From Dipteronia dyeriana (lineage: Eukaryota; Streptophyta; Magnoliopsida; Sapindales; Sapindaceae): 64,000 nt of DNA. Position 1 is the first letter of the stretch. Every line of letters starts with the position of its first letter. The notes below the pieces were generated by a model, which worked only from the letters and a program-made list of their open reading frames with translations, did no database searches and had not been told where the DNA came from. Made by a program: the position numbers and the translations under genes. Below are positions 33,900-45,894 of this stretch, piece after piece. The stretch spans positions 93,681,891 to 93,745,890 of the forward strand of contig CM065298.1 in NCBI GenBank assembly GCA_032871835.1, written 5' to 3'.

Positions 33900-34103
33900 T
33901 GAAGGAAAAAAAAAAAGTATTTGAGGGACTGTTTGTAGTTTTCCTGTAACCTTTTTTTTTACCACTAACTGTGGCACATTGGGTGGTGGTCTTTTCAAGT
34001 TTCAACTATCATTCCCCAACATAAACAATAATTATTTTTTAAAATTATAATGAAGCATATGCTAAACATTTTATTAATCTCATGAGATTACTTCTATTAG
34101 TAG

Positions 34104-35846
34104 ATGGCTTCCACAAGCTTTGAGTTGGACCTATCAAATATGATTTCAAATTTTCTGAGTGAGTTATCTCGATTTATCTTTGTATCTTGGACCTCTTGGC
34201 CATGGTGGTGGGATGGACTCACCAAAAACTCCACCAGCAGAGTCACACCAACCCTTGTGGCCGCAGCACTCCTTGCCATTTTATTGTATGCTTGGTTGAT
34301 CAAGAAAACATTTACAAGCAGTGTTCCACCATTGCCACCAGGTCCACCAGGCTTGCCCTTGCTCGGAAACCTCCCTTTTCTGGAACACGATCTCCATCGT
34401 TACTTTGCAAAACTCTCTGAAATTTATGGACCGATCTTGAAACTTCAACTGGGTAGAAAAGTTTGTGTTGTGATAAGCTCACCTTCATTAGCAAAACAGG
34501 TCCTCAAAGACCATGATGCATTTTTTTCCAACCGCGATCCTACAGTGGCTGCAATAGCCAGCACATATGGTGGAGACATTGCGTGGAGCCCTAATGGCCC
34601 TGAGTGGCGTAAGTTGCGTAAGATTTTAATTCAGGAAATGATGAGCAGGACAAGCCTTGATGCTAGTCACACATTTCGTAGACAAGAAGTCCAAAAAATG
34701 GTGAAGGAAGTGTATGCAAAGGCTGGAACACCTATCAATATTGGGGAGCAAATGTTCTTGACAATACTCAATGTGATAATGCGCATGACATGGGGTGGTT
34801 CATTGAATGAGGAGGATACTATTAGAGTTGGGATTCAGTTTAGGCAGGTGGTGGATGAATTTGTTTACTTGTGGGGAGCACCAAACATTTCTGATCTTTT
34901 CCCTGCCCTTGCTCGCTTTGATTTACAAGGAGTTGAATCGAAAACGAAGAAACTTTTATCGTGGTTCGATAGGATGTTTGAGTCCTTGATTGAGAGTCGA
35001 ACGAAAGATCATCAAGCTGGAGGAGAGAACAAGGAGGAGGAGAAAGGAAGCAATAAGGACTTTCTTGAGAACTTGTTGGATGATAAAACATCATTGTCCT
35101 TGAACCAAGTCAAGGCTTTGCTTCTGGTACATTGCATACATATCCCTCTTTTTATTTTCTTTTATTGAGACTCAAAAAGGTTCTAAAATGAATTTATTAG
35201 TTTCTTTTCCCCTTTAAATTTTGATTTATATATCAACATGCAGGACACTTTTCTGGGGGGTACACATACAACTTCAACAACAATAGAGTGGCTAATGGCA
35301 GAATTGCTACAACATCCAGAGATAATGCGAAAAGCCTGCAAAGAACTACAGGAAGTAGTCGGCAAAGACAACATTGTGGAAGAATTTCATATCTCAAAAC
35401 TACATTACTTGGATGCAATACTAAAAGAGACACTTCGATTGCACCCAGCATTGCCACTATTAGTCCCAAGAAGTCCATGTACAACGCAAACTATCTCCGA
35501 ATACACCATCCCAAAGGGTTCGAGAGTTTTGTTCAATGTCTGGGCGATGCAAAGGGACCCTGAGGCATGGGATAATCCACTGGAGTTCCAACCTGAGAGA
35601 TTCATGAGAAATGCTGGAAAAGGTGAGTATAAAGGAAACAATTACAATTTTCTTCCATTTGGTTCAGGGAGGAGGATTTGTCCTGGTATTTCTCTTGCAG
35701 AGAAAATGATCCTTTATGTTGTGTCTACCTTGTTGCATTCTTTTGAATGGAATATACCACATGGAACAACACTTGATTTATCTGAGGAGTTTGGACTTGT
35801 TACGAAGATGCAAGAACCACTTATTGCCATACCAATTGCAAAGTAA
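34104..35846 (+). CDS. Cytochrome P450, CYP706-like (two exons)
   Basis: Exon 1 is 34104-35126 (341 codons) and exon 2 is 35244-35846 (200 codons plus stop); the intron 35127-35243 has GT...AG ends and phase 0. The 541-residue protein is of full P450 length. It has a membrane anchor (about residues 49-67, TLVAAALLAILLYAWLI), the Pro-rich hinge PPLPPGPPGLP, the I-helix GGTHTTST, KETLR (ExxR), PERF and the heme-binding FGSGRRICPG. Overall wording (AWSPNGPEWRKLRKI, RRQEVQKM, PNISDLFPALARFDLQGVE) fits the CYP706 family; other CYP71-clan families are possible. It is an ER-bound NADPH-dependent monooxygenase; the substrate cannot be told from sequence. The position usually Asp/Glu in the I-helix (GGT[DE]TT) is His. 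No stops or frameshifts, so it is probably functional. It is surrounded by transposons. Confidence 0.93.
35127..35243 (+). other. P450 intron, 117 bp
   Basis: Starts gtacattg after cttctg and ends caacatgcag before gacactttt. The phase-0 break between KALLL and DTFLGG keeps the reading frame. AT-rich, as is usual for dicot introns. Confidence 0.92.
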
Positions 35847-36263
35847 TCTTCTTCCGAGCACTAACTATGACATTTCGCATTGCTAGCGAGTGTGGTTCAG
35901 GATTTAGTTTTGGTCTCTCTGGGTAGAAGATTTTTGGCTTGCGTGAAGCATATAATCTAAAGCAAAGCAAATCCTTGAGAGTGAGGACACCTGCAGGAAA
36001 TCCAAATTTTAAGGTATGGCTATAAGGTGGGTGGGCCTTAATAGTTAGTGACGTCATGCATCTGCAATAATCTATCTTCTTGTATTGTAATTTAATCAGT
36101 TAGTGAAGTCTGATCACTCGATCACATGCTACGGGAATAATCTATCTTCTTTGTTGTATTATCATCATCTACACCCTGGCCTAAAAGTGTTGAAATGTAA
36201 TAAAAGTGTCGGTGTGTGTATTTCCATTTGCTAAATGAATAGCTATAAGATATAAGATATAAT
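35847..36263 (+). other. P450 3' flank
   Basis: Contains aataaa-like signals (gtaataaaagtg near 36200) and a near-repeat of aataatctatcttctt at 36067 and 36136. No gene. Confidence 0.45.
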
Positions 36264-37260
36264 GACTACAACAAATTACGTCTTTAGAAACAAAAAATAT
36301 GGTCACTAAAAACAGAAAATTTTGTCACTAGTTCATTTTAGTGATAAAAAATGTTGTCGTTCCCAATCCACACTAAAGGTACGTTTCTAAAAGTAATTAG
36401 TTACCACCTAAAATATTGGTTACTAATTGTCCATAGTATTAGTGACTATAAATTTGTATATTGGTTACTAATTGTCCATAGTATTAGTGACTATAAATTT
36501 GTTTGCTAATTGTGATCACAATTAGTGACCAATATTTCATCACTTATAAATAAAAAATGCGGTTACTAAATCTAGTAATTGGTTCTAAAGGCAATAAGTA
36601 TCAGTAACTTACAATTAGTCTCTAAAGGTTATTTAGCTACCACACAAAATATTGGTTACTAATTGTTCGAAACATTAGTAACCAAATATTTAGTAACTAA
36701 TGGAGATCACAAATAGTGACCAATATTTTAATTACTTATAGGTAAAATATATAGTTACTAAATAATGTAATTAGTCTTAAAAACTAATAGTATCAGTGAT
36801 GAATTTGTTACCAACACTCCTCTTTTAGAAATAAAAATCTGATCACAAATATATTATTATCGTCACTGATGAGATTTTTATTAATAATATAACGTTGGTT
36901 ACTATCTATTTATTTTTTTTCTTACTAAAGAGCTATATAATTAGTAATGAAAATTTGGTGACTAAAAAAATAATACAATTAGTAATTAATATTTTGAACA
37001 TTGAAAATTAACAAATTTTGTTACTAAATCCATTTATTCGTCTTTATGCCTTCTTTTGTCATAACATATAATGTCACAAAATATACTCCATTCAGTCACT
37101 AATATTTATTTTTTAGTAATGAAACTTTCGTAACTAACTATATATACATATATCAATAAATACCACAGTTAATAATGAAAGTTTAAGTCACTAAAATAGT
37201 TTAAATTGGTCACCGAAGACATTTATTCATATATTTTGGTCACTAAATTGTTACTATAAT
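36264..37260. repeat. CACTA terminal and subterminal repeat zone
   Basis: gactacaacaaatt at 36264 resembles the CACTACAA(G)AAA end of plant CACTA transposons with the first base changed. Behind it come dozens of short repeats such as ggttactaatt, tagtgacta, tggtcacta and attagtgacc in both orientations for nearly 1 kb, with one 50-bp direct repeat (attggttactaattgtccat at 36413 and 36462). This is the usual subterminal array of CACTA elements. The TnpA-like gene follows on the minus strand. Confidence 0.7.
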
Positions 37261-38400
37261 AATTAAAACAAATGATTGAAAAAACAAAATTGAATAACAA
37301 ATTTAACCTCTAATTTTTAAAATAGAAATGCATAATTAAAGTTTAGAATCAGTTATGAATTTAAAAACAATACAATCATAAAAATCAATTAATGTCCGCT
37401 TCTCAAAAATTTAAATGAAAGTCAAAATATATCCAACATAAATTTGCAATTATGATAAAAAGATTAAATCATTGACATAAGTCAATAGTGACCGATAAAA
37501 AAATAACATCCTAAAATGAAAACATGAGACTATTTAATATTCACAAAGTACTTTTACTCCAACTATGATCGAAATATGCATCCCCTGAACAGAAGCTAAT
37601 ATTCATCTACCTGCAAAATAAATAAATAAAAACTACAAAACAAAATAAACATTATTTTTGTTATAAAGAAATATGTCTCTAGCAATTATTTTAAGTAAAA
37701 ATATTAAAAAAGTTATGTAATCAATATTCTAATTATCATAATTAGATTAAGAAAAAAAATCAAAACATAAAATTGATAGGAATTAAAAAGTAAGACAACA
37801 AAAGCAATTAATCAAACATTACCTGTTTATAGGAAATTAAGAAATCATCTCACCAACTTTTACTTGAGCATTAGGAAATGGGAAAAAATAGAAAATAAAA
37901 AAACATATTATGCATACAAAAAAAAACATTAATGCAACAAAGATCGAAAATATGTAAAAATGAAGCACCAAACGACTAAATAAAAATTCATTCATGTATA
38001 TTTCATTTGAATAACAAATAATACCTCTATTTTTTTTTTCATTTCGAGTCATAACAAATTTAAAACCTAAAATAATAACTTATTTACTAATCATATTCAG
38101 ATTATTCAACATATTAATTAAGTTCACTAAATGTCATTAACCACGAGCCGTGATAAAACTAAAATGTCTTAAAGAAATTATTCTTGTAATAGTAGAAAAA
38201 AAAAATATAAGCTTAATTACAAGCTTAAAAACAAACCTTCTTATTTTGAATAGAGTGTTGAAACTATATAATTTAGGTCCATAATAACAAAAGTAAAATA
38301 ACTATCCAATGAGCAACCAAAACAACATACAAATAGAAATGTTTTTCTGTTAAGTAAATATAGTTGTAATTTATATATAGATTTATTGTCATACGAAAAA
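37261..38400. other. AT-rich interior of CACTA element 1
   Basis: No gene found. The small minus-strand frames (37837-38052, 38241-38462) are AT-driven. Probably the downstream or intronic part of the TnpA-like gene. Confidence 0.4.
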
Positions 38401-38403
38401 TAA

Positions 38404-39441
38404 TTAATAGAACAAAAATAAAAAGATTTTGAGATTTCCTTTAAGCTGAGCTTGAATGTCAAGCAATTGTTGATTAAAGATTGAACGTATCTCAGCTAAT
38501 TCATTCTTTACAGTTGTTAACTCCTCAGCTAGTTTTGCAGATTGAGCCTCAGCCTCCTCGACTCTTCTTGTAGCTGCTTCAACTTGTGCACATCTACGTG
38601 TAGCTACTCTAGAAGAGGGTTTGGGTTTTGGGCCAGCTCCTAATCCTCGTATATAGCCTGAAAGAGCCTTTCCAAGCACATGATCATATATTTCATCTTC
38701 AGGCATATGTTGTAATTCCTCCGGAGGATTTGTACGAAGCCTATCCATTTCATCCTTCACAAAATAATTATAAGAACAAATAAGTCAATTAAACAATCAA
38801 ATAAATAACATATCTTATAATGTATAAATGAACACTTACATAAGCCTTTTTAGCATCATCATCAACCCATTTCTTATTTTCTTCATCATATCGAGTGAGC
38901 TTGAGCGTGTCAATACGACTAGGTAAGACTCCAGTATCGGGATTTCGCTATCATATGAACAATATCATAAACCATTTGGGGATAAATTTCTTATGTTAAT
39001 ATTAACTAATAAAAATAAAATAATTAAAAAAAACTTACATTTTCCTATCTAACACGACTGAATGCTTTTGTCCCAGAAGAATGGGTAAACTGTATTTGAC
39101 TATTGTTGTCCTTGTTCCTTTGACTTTTATTCTAAAATTAAAACTTTACTGGTCTCAATAAAGAAAAATAGTAATTGAAAAGAAAATTATTAAATTTAGA
39201 AATAAATCTTCCAGCTTTCATCTTGCCATAACTCAACAAGATATTTCCAATCATCGACATCCACTTCCACATGTGGATTTGCAAGTGTTTGTTCCATAGA
39301 TTTACATTCAAGAAACTTTTGATGTAATGTGTAACACCATCTAGTATACCTTCGCTTCATATCCTCCTCAATTGCCACATCCACATGAGGTTCAGTGCTT
39401 AATTTGATTTTTTCGTAAAAACTCAAATATAAAGTATACAA
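38404..39441 (-). pseudogene. CACTA TnpA-like (Transposase_24) gene, 5'-truncated
   Basis: Four exon-like blocks on the minus strand: 39441-39196 (STEPHVDVAIEEDMKRRYTR, VDVDDWKYLVELWQDES), 39136-39050 (FTHSSGTKAFSRVR), 38957-38836 (NPDTGVLPSRIDTLKLTRYD) and 38760-38404 (LRTNPPEELQHMPEDEIYDH, GLGAGPKPKPSS, then a coiled coil rich in Ala/Glu). This order is that of the plant Ptta/En/Spm Transposase_24 family, the accessory DNA-binding protein of CACTA elements. The 5' part is lost where the chromovirus-like Gypsy begins (39450). A homologous exon is found in the second CACTA (60106-60329). Confidence 0.85.
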
Positions 39442-39458
39442 TAATCAAGCCATAATAA

Positions 39459-39830
39459 TCATGGGATAAAGTGAGCCATTTTTGAAAACCTGTCAACCAC
39501 CACGAAAACTGAATCTACTCCTCGCTGGGTACGGGGTAGTCCCAACACAAAATCAATAGACAAGTCCTCCCAGATATTGTTAGGAACAAGTAAAGGCATA
39601 TAAAGGCCGGTATTTTGTGACTGACCTTTGGACACCTGACAAGTGTAACATCTGTGAACAAAATTCCTAACATCTCGTTTCAATTATGGCCAGAAATACC
39701 GTTCCTCCAAGCTAGACACCGTTTTGTCTCGTTCCAAGTGTCCACTCAATCCACCACAGTGCAAGTCTCTGATTAATTTCTCCTGTAGAGACATTCTGGG
39801 AATACACAAACGATTGTCACGAAACAGATA
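39459..39830 (-). pseudogene. Element C integrase, truncated
   Basis: A zinc-binding HHCC domain ([16 protein letters not shown] ... [10 protein letters not shown]), then the core up to the first catalytic Asp ([19 protein letters not shown]). A stop at 39684-39686 lies between them. The core is cut before the second Asp. Confidence 0.85.
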
Positions 39831-41250
39831 CCCATCATTTTCATAAAAATCACTAATAGGCTGTCTTTCAATACACTTGGACCGGATTTCCTTGAAATCT
39901 TCATACTCTTCATACAACTCCTTCAGAGAATCAAACCCAACAATCTCATGAGCTAGGGTTACGAGCAGGGTGGCACGGCGGCTCAATGCATCAGCAACTC
40001 GGTTTAGAACCCCTGATTTGTGCTTGATAACAAAAGGAAATTTCTGAAGGAAAGTGGCCCACCTGACATGCATGTTGTCCAAGTTCTTCTGACTGTTGAT
40101 AAACTTCAAAGCTTGATGGTCGGTATACAATACAAACTCCCTCTGTACTAGGTAATGTTCCTAGTACTTCAAGGCTCGGACCACTACGTAGAACTCCTGA
40201 TCATAAGTACTCCGCTTCTAGCGAGCTTCACTTAATATCTCGCTAAAGAAAGCTACTGGTCGCTTTTCTTGGGACAGCACAGCTCCGATTCCCACCCCAC
40301 TAGCATCGCATGCCACTTCAAAAATCTTCTCAAAATTGGGTAGAGCCAGTACTGGTGCAGTACACAATTTCTCCTTGATTAACGCAAAACTCTTCTCTGC
40401 TTCTTCTCCCCACTGAAACCGACCATTCTTCATACATTCTGTTATCCGTGCCATGACAGTACTGAAATTTTGAATAAACCGGCGATAAAAAGTAGTTAAG
40501 CCATGAAAGCTATAAACTTCACTCACGGTTTTAGGGGCAGGCCATTCTCGAATTGTTCGCACCTTCTCTTCGTCCACATGAATTCCTTCTGAACTCATCA
40601 CGTAACCCAAAAATAACAAATTGTTGGTCATAAAAATGCATTTCTTCAGATTAAGAAACAGTTGACTTTCCTGTAAAACTTTTAACACCTCCCACAACTG
40701 CTCTACATGTTCTTCTTTAGTCCCACTATAGATAAGAATATCGTCAAAATAAACAACAACAAACTTTCCCACAAAAGGCCTCAATACCTGATTCATCACC
40801 CGCATGAAAGTACTGAGTGCATTTGATAGACCGAATGGCATGACCAGCCACTCATACAAACCATCCTTGCTCTTGAACGCCGTCTTTCATTCATCCTCAG
40901 GCCTTACCCGAATTTGGTGATACCCACTGCGTAGATCAATCTTCGAAAACAGCTTCGAACCCTCTAGTTGATTTAACATGTCATCTAATCAGGGAATCGG
41001 AAATCGGTATTTGACGGTTATTTTGTTGATTGCTCGACTGTCCATACACATGCGCCAACTCCCATCATTCTTTAGTGTCAGCAACGCGGGAACTGCGCAT
41101 GGGCTCATGCTCTCACGTATGAAACCGTTCTGCAATAACTCTTCTATTTTCTCCCTCAGAATGTCATTTTCCTTTGGACTCACTCGATAATGTGGCAGGC
41201 AAACTCACTCCAGGTATAAGGTCTATATGGTGCTGAATGTCTCTTAATGG
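39684..41250 (-). pseudogene. Element C reverse transcriptase and RNase H (broken)
   Basis: RT starts near 41183 with [20 protein letters not shown] and [21 protein letters not shown] stop (about 40987) and a frameshift near 40890 follow. Then 40859-40218 is open: [38 protein letters not shown] (YFDD core), [11 protein letters not shown] and [20 protein letters not shown]. The RNase H end is at 40130-39960 ([32 protein letters not shown]). Order and motifs are canonical for Gypsy. Confidence 0.9.
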
Positions 41251-41586
41251 AGGTAAGTTGTTGAGCAAAACTTATGAAGTAATATCTTTGAATTGTTCCA
41301 GCAACGACTGTATTTTCTCAGGAACAGTTACCACTGGTGTTTCTTCCCCCTCTACCACAAGAGCTTTAACCATTAAAGCATAGATCTCATGTGCACCCTT
41401 GACGTCTGCCATGAATTATGTGTCGGATTCGGTCACGGTTAGGAAAGACTGCTTCTCCGCTTCAGAGGGCTTGTTAGGTACTGTCTGACGTTTGCAAGGA
41501 GCCATAACAATTTTATGTGATCCCCAGATAAATAAGTAAGTGTTATCCTGACCCCTATAAGTAATATCGGCATCATACTGCCATGG

Positions 41587-41830
41587 TCAACCCAACAATA
41601 CATGGCTAGCGTCCATATCAATCACATCACAAACTACATCCTCCTTATATACCTTACCAATAGAAATAGGAACACGACAAATCTCAGTTACCTTTACTGT
41701 CGGTCCTTTCTTGATCCAGCCAATGGTATACGGATTGTGATATTTCTCGGTTGGCAACTTCAAGTGTTCACCAACCTCTTCGCGACAAAGTTCTCGCAAC
41801 TTCCATTGTCCACGATCAGATCACAGACTT
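41587..41830 (-). pseudogene. Element C aspartic protease
   Basis: [20 protein letters not shown] carries the retropepsin-like DNGS active site, and [13 protein letters not shown] the second conserved block (normally followed by GRPW; here a stop then PWQYD). The frame shifts near 41790. Confidence 0.8.
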
Positions 41831-43139
41831 TTTGACTGATTGTGCAACAAGATCGATATATATTGTTACGCTGACTGTGGTCCTCTTGCTTTGGTGCGTA
41901 CAACACCTGTTGTACCACACAATTGACACGTTCACCATCTTCTTCTGCGAATTCTACTCCCTCATACAAGTCACCTTCTTCTTCATATTCAGGAACACAT
42001 GGATCTTCTTCACATCCTTCTACCCAATTTACTGGTCGACGATCAGGACATGCATTCGAATGATGACCAGGTTTTCTACATCTGTAACAAGTTCCTGGTG
42101 TAGGTCTAGCATAGGGATTTGGATTTGGATTCGGATTCGGATTTCTAGGCATATTCCTGTTGGCTGGCGCTGTTGTTTGATTGCTACTACTACCCTCTTC
42201 TCCATTAGCTCATCTTGGTTGGTTCGCTGGAACCGATGATTGAACACCCTTGTCTTTGTTCAGGAATGATGACTTAGGATTGTTCCTCTGAAAACCAGGG
42301 TTTCTGACTCTACGTTTCAGCAACTCTACCTTTAGCGCCATGTTATGAGCTTCATCCACGGTCCACAACACTTACAGTCCGATCTTCTCTCGAAATGACG
42401 GCCTCAACCCATTAAGATATCTGGATACACGCTGCCCCTCTGTTTCACTCAAGTTATTTAACTCCGAGAGCCTAGAAAACTCTGTTGTGTAATCAAACAC
42501 GGACTTGTTCCCCTGCGAACAGTTTTGAAGCAGCTGGAATAGATACTGCTCATAGTCTGGTGGCAGAAACCTACCCATCATGAGTTGCTTCATTCTACGC
42601 CATGTCCTTACAATCGCCTTTCCTTGTCGCTGACGGGTCTTCTGCAACTGATCCCACCAGACTGCAGCCCCTCCTTTCAGTCTAAAGGCGACAAATCTGA
42701 CCATCTTCTCTTCTGGAATCTCCATCATCCTGAAGAACCACTCTACTTCGGTGATCCAGTCAAGAAAATCTTCTATATATAGATTTCCATTAAAGGTTGG
42801 AAGATCTGCCTTCAACCGGTAGTCGTCATGCTCTCTGGATCGTCTCACTAGTTGAATAACACCAAATCCTCTATCTCCTTCATCTTCAGAGTCATCATCA
42901 CTATCAGGTTGATGACGAGAGGGACGTCTTCTGTTAACAGGTTGGCCTCGGGCAAATCCCTCAGCTCGCACTCTGTTATCTGGTTGCGGCTGCCTGTTGT
43001 TAGCATTGAGGTTCATTCCGACAAGCAGTTCACGAATCTCCCTTAGCTGTTGTCGTTCTTCCTCCACCACTGCCCACAAGGCCTCCACCCCACGATCGCC
43101 GTCAGTAGAGTTTCTGTCTCCTGCTCCATTAGTTGACAT
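41831..43139 (-). pseudogene. Element C gag with zinc knuckle
   Basis: 255 residues are open from [17 protein letters not shown] at 43139 to a stop at 42372-42374. The Retrotrans_gag core reads [38 protein letters not shown] and [20 protein letters not shown]. After the stop, reading continues (VDEAHNMALKVELLKRR), with another stop near 42208, to a CCHC zinc knuckle [14 protein letters not shown] at about 42090-42049, which binds RNA. The N-terminal 100 residues are Asp/Arg-rich. Confidence 0.88.
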
Positions 43140-43153
43140 CGAGATCGGAAAAT

Positions 43154-43169
43154 CCGTGCTCTGATACCA
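43154..43169 (-). other. Primer binding site of element C
   Basis: On the minus strand tggtatcagagcacgg, an exact copy of the common initiator tRNA-Met PBS, two bases from the LTR. Confidence 0.9.
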
Positions 43170-43171
43170 AT

Positions 43172-43564
43172 TGACGCAGTGAAAACGTAAAAAGAACTAG
43201 ACCGACGTCTAAGTTCTATTGAAACTGGAATCCACCAGAAAGAAAATAAAAAAACAAGTCTGAATTTTATTGAAAAATGAACTAATGAGCCTTTCGGCTT
43301 ACAAGACTATTTAAAGTAAAAACCCTAACCCTAATCCTTGTTGGACAAGAAACGGGATTACATACTAAAAGCTGCGATAAATAGCGAAATCACAAAAGTT
43401 ACAGAAATAAAATATACTAACGACCATAAACAAGTCGGAATTAATGGTAGGTGATTCTGGATTGTCAAAGTCAACTTATGACAAAAATAGAAATGTCCCA
43501 AAAAGGAAAGAATTGCGATTTCGGGTCTAAATGATGTAATTTGGCCGAAAAAGGACGTGCATCA
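43172..43564 (-). repeat. 5' LTR of element C, 393 bp
   Basis: On the minus strand it starts tgatgcacg and ends gcgtca, right before the PBS. tttaaatag near 43312 may serve as TATA and caataaaattc as the poly(A) signal. The partner LTR is absent, so the outer edge rests on the TG...CA ends only. Confidence 0.75.
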
Positions 43565-44860
43565 ACACCGAAGGTTTTGACTTATGAAGATCTCGTCGAT
43601 TCCTTTCAATTAAGGTCATTTAATCTTGGATTTAGGATGGTCCCATCAAGCCATGTAGGACTCAGCCACTTGTTATACATCACTTATAAAATACCCTATG
43701 TCAATGACTGTATAGTTCTATATCTTTTGGTAAAATATAATGAGCATCAGTAATACCTTTGTTACTGAAAGTAGGGTAGCTGCATGTGAAAGTGCAACAT
43801 CCGTCAGAGAAGCAGGTAACGAGATAGAAGCTACATCAACTGGAAATGTACGTCTATGAACTTCATGTAAAGCATGCAAAGAAAGTTGCCACAGAAGTTG
43901 AACAAATCTGCAGTCATCATGTGGAAACTTGTTTCAAAAACCAAAAGAAAAATACTATTAATGCTTCATTCCATGATATTAGTGATCTTCAAAACACTTC
44001 AATGAATCCTCAATCACAATCTAAAAAAAAAAACAACTTATCCGAAATCAAAAACAAAAATCAGTATAAAAGAAAGGCTTTGTTGTAACCACAGTTACAA
44101 TCCCATAATTTCTTTGTTACAAGATATATATATCTTGTAAAATTATAGTTTATAAATGTCTTTCAAATGATAGAGCAATAAAATTGAGAACAGTTTACTT
44201 AGAGCGAAAATAAAAGGTAAGGACATACAGGTCTACAAAATTAGAGTTATAAGATGATATTTGAACCACGTACTATGGTTTTTTTTTTTAAAAAAAAACA
44301 AAGAAAACTACTTTATCAGGATTCAGGACCAACATATATATATATGTCTACCTGCAGATGCATCTAATATGAAAGAACCAAAAAGGGACCACTGGACCAA
44401 AAGTAAAGATGGCCTTTTCCTTTAAACTATGTTATCACATAACTGCAACTACATATGATTTTGGACTAGTCGTCCAACTCTACCAACTCCGTCAATTTTC
44501 GAAAATCTTCTAGGATGCGTTGAAAAATCTATACTAAGGTTTTTTTTAAAAAAAAATGAATTAGAAAAAGCAGAAAAGGAGAAAAGAGGACATCTTATAT
44601 TACCAATTTTCCAAAAAGAAAGCAAAAGCCAAAAGCCAACTACAAGGAAAAAGAAAGCAAAACAGAGCACCAATCAAAGAAGCAAAACAGACATGACTAT
44701 CATCTAGCCAGCCGGAGGAAATAATTACATTGATTATCCACTTGTAAAACAATCCAACCTATGAAACTAACATGGGAAGTCTATTGCAATGACCTCAAAA
44801 AGAAAACAATCCTAAGTTGCCTTCAATTTAACAAAATAAAAATACCTTTACCGGAAGTCC
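43565..44860. other. Unassigned AT-rich region
   Basis: A plus-strand stretch, 43846-44088, encodes 80 residues rich in Lys, Asn and Gln ([29 protein letters not shown]). It may be the tail of a broken gene, but I do not recognise it. The open frame at 43541-43753 starts inside the LTR of element C and is not trusted. The remainder, 44100-44860, shows nothing clear. Confidence 0.35.
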
Positions 44861-44864
44861 ACCA

Positions 44865-44926
44865 AAAATTGTAACCAAGCTAATGGAGATTCCAATTTTT
44901 TCTCATTCAACTTCTGCATCAAGAAC
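44865..44926 (-). other. Isolated exon-like block
   Basis: On the minus strand an open stretch (LNEKKLESPLAWLQFLVDF) lies between a tcttgatgcag acceptor-like end and a gtaaagg donor-like end. It could be a stray exon of a decayed gene or chance. No neighbouring exon was found. Confidence 0.25.
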
Positions 44927-45460
44927 AAAAAGAGGATGAAATCACTTAAAAATTGAAAGAAGACACAAGTATAAAGGATTGCACAGTTACATACCTGAGT
45001 GCAGAGCCATGTGATTTGATAAAAGAATTTGCTTTAATTGGTTTTGATGAACCGAAATTGTTTTGATAATTCTAAATGATGAAATTGTATAGACACACAA
45101 ACGTACGTGCAGTGGGTTTACTTCTATTTTTTCATTAAAAAGAAAAAGAAACGTGGGTTTATCCAACCACACATCCTTTTTGATCGGTTGCTCTATGTGA
45201 TATTGTATGAAATTAAATTTTGTATAAGATGATTTTTTTTTTTTTTGAAAAGGCAAAATTTATCTCTAATGATAAGTATTTGGACTAGATGATCATTTTA
45301 GAATCCATGTTTTATATATATACCATATGAGTGTAAACTTTTATAATATTGTACATGTTTTTTTCTTCTTAGTTAGTTTCTTTTTTAAGGGCCGAATTAG
45401 TTTTTTGTTTTTAACATAAACTAATTTATAGTTTTATAAATTATATGTATATTAGAATGT
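44927..45460. other. AT-rich, no gene seen
   Basis: The 89-codon minus-strand frame at 44987-45256 is Lys/Phe-rich from poly-A/T runs and is not supported as a gene. Confidence 0.4.
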
Positions 45461-45483
45461 GGTTGGTATATATATATATATAT

Positions 45484-45575
45484 ATAGTCTTTCAACTGTC
45501 TGTTCGACCTGATATAAAATTCATTAGTGAATTGCATATGAGCCATAGATTATGGAATATCTTACATCCGAAAAT

Positions 45576-45585
<10 letters not shown>
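45484..45585. mobile_element. Partial MITE, cagtgcgtactgatata family
   Basis: ctgatataaaattcattagtgaatt...gagccatagattatgg resembles the left part of the MITE at 31920 (ctgatataaaatttatcag...actcatagattatg). The right end is eroded, ending at an (at)n tract. Confidence 0.5.

Positions 45586-45620
<35 letters not shown>
45580..45620. repeat. (AT)n microsatellite
   Basis: About 20 AT units. A shorter (ta)n is at 45467-45486 and a (ca)n/(cata)n tract follows at 45654-45685. Confidence 0.95.
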
Positions 45621-45623
<3 letters not shown>

Positions 45624-45687
45624 AAGTACAAAGAATCGCAATATCTTTTGTCACACACACACATACATACATGCATACATATATATA

Positions 45688-45877
45688 GTTAGATTAAACT
45701 AACTTAAATTTGTGACTTAAAATGTTGACTTCAACATCTCAACCATTATGTACTCTTAATTTAAGAGTTGTAAATGTATTCAAATCTCAACCATTATATT
45801 AAAAACATAAGAGTGGTTAAGATGTTGAAGTCAAAATTTTAAATCACACATTTAAGTTGATTTAGCTTGACCTATAT
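45688..45877. mobile_element. Hairpin MITE, ~190 bp
   Basis: The left arm (actaacttaaatttgtgact, then gttgacttcaacatctcaac) and the right arm, in reverse (atcaacttaaatgtgtgatt, then ttgacttcaacatcttaacc), are inverted over ~60 bases, with a short loop. The internal phrase ctcaaccatta is also repeated. No coding. Confidence 0.75.
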
Positions 45878-45894
45878 ATATAAAGAGAGAGAGA

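Larger units (their letters stand above)
39450..43564 (-). mobile_element. Truncated Ty3/Gypsy, chromovirus-like (element C)
   Basis: Read on the minus strand: 5' LTR (43564-43172), tRNA-Met PBS (43169-43154), gag, zinc knuckle, protease, RT, RNase H and the start of integrase, ending at about 39450 in the integrase core. The rest of integrase, any chromodomain and the 3' LTR are missing. Gag wording, tRNA-Met priming and [14 protein letters not shown] suggest a chromovirus. No target duplication pair could be found because one end is gone. Confidence 0.88.

Noticed and set aside
36264..37260. Satellite DNA
   Set aside because: Short motifs are mixed in orientation without fixed period, as in CACTA subterminal zones.
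43541..43753. 70-codon plus-strand gene
   Set aside because: Its start lies within the LTR of element C and the rest matches nothing known.
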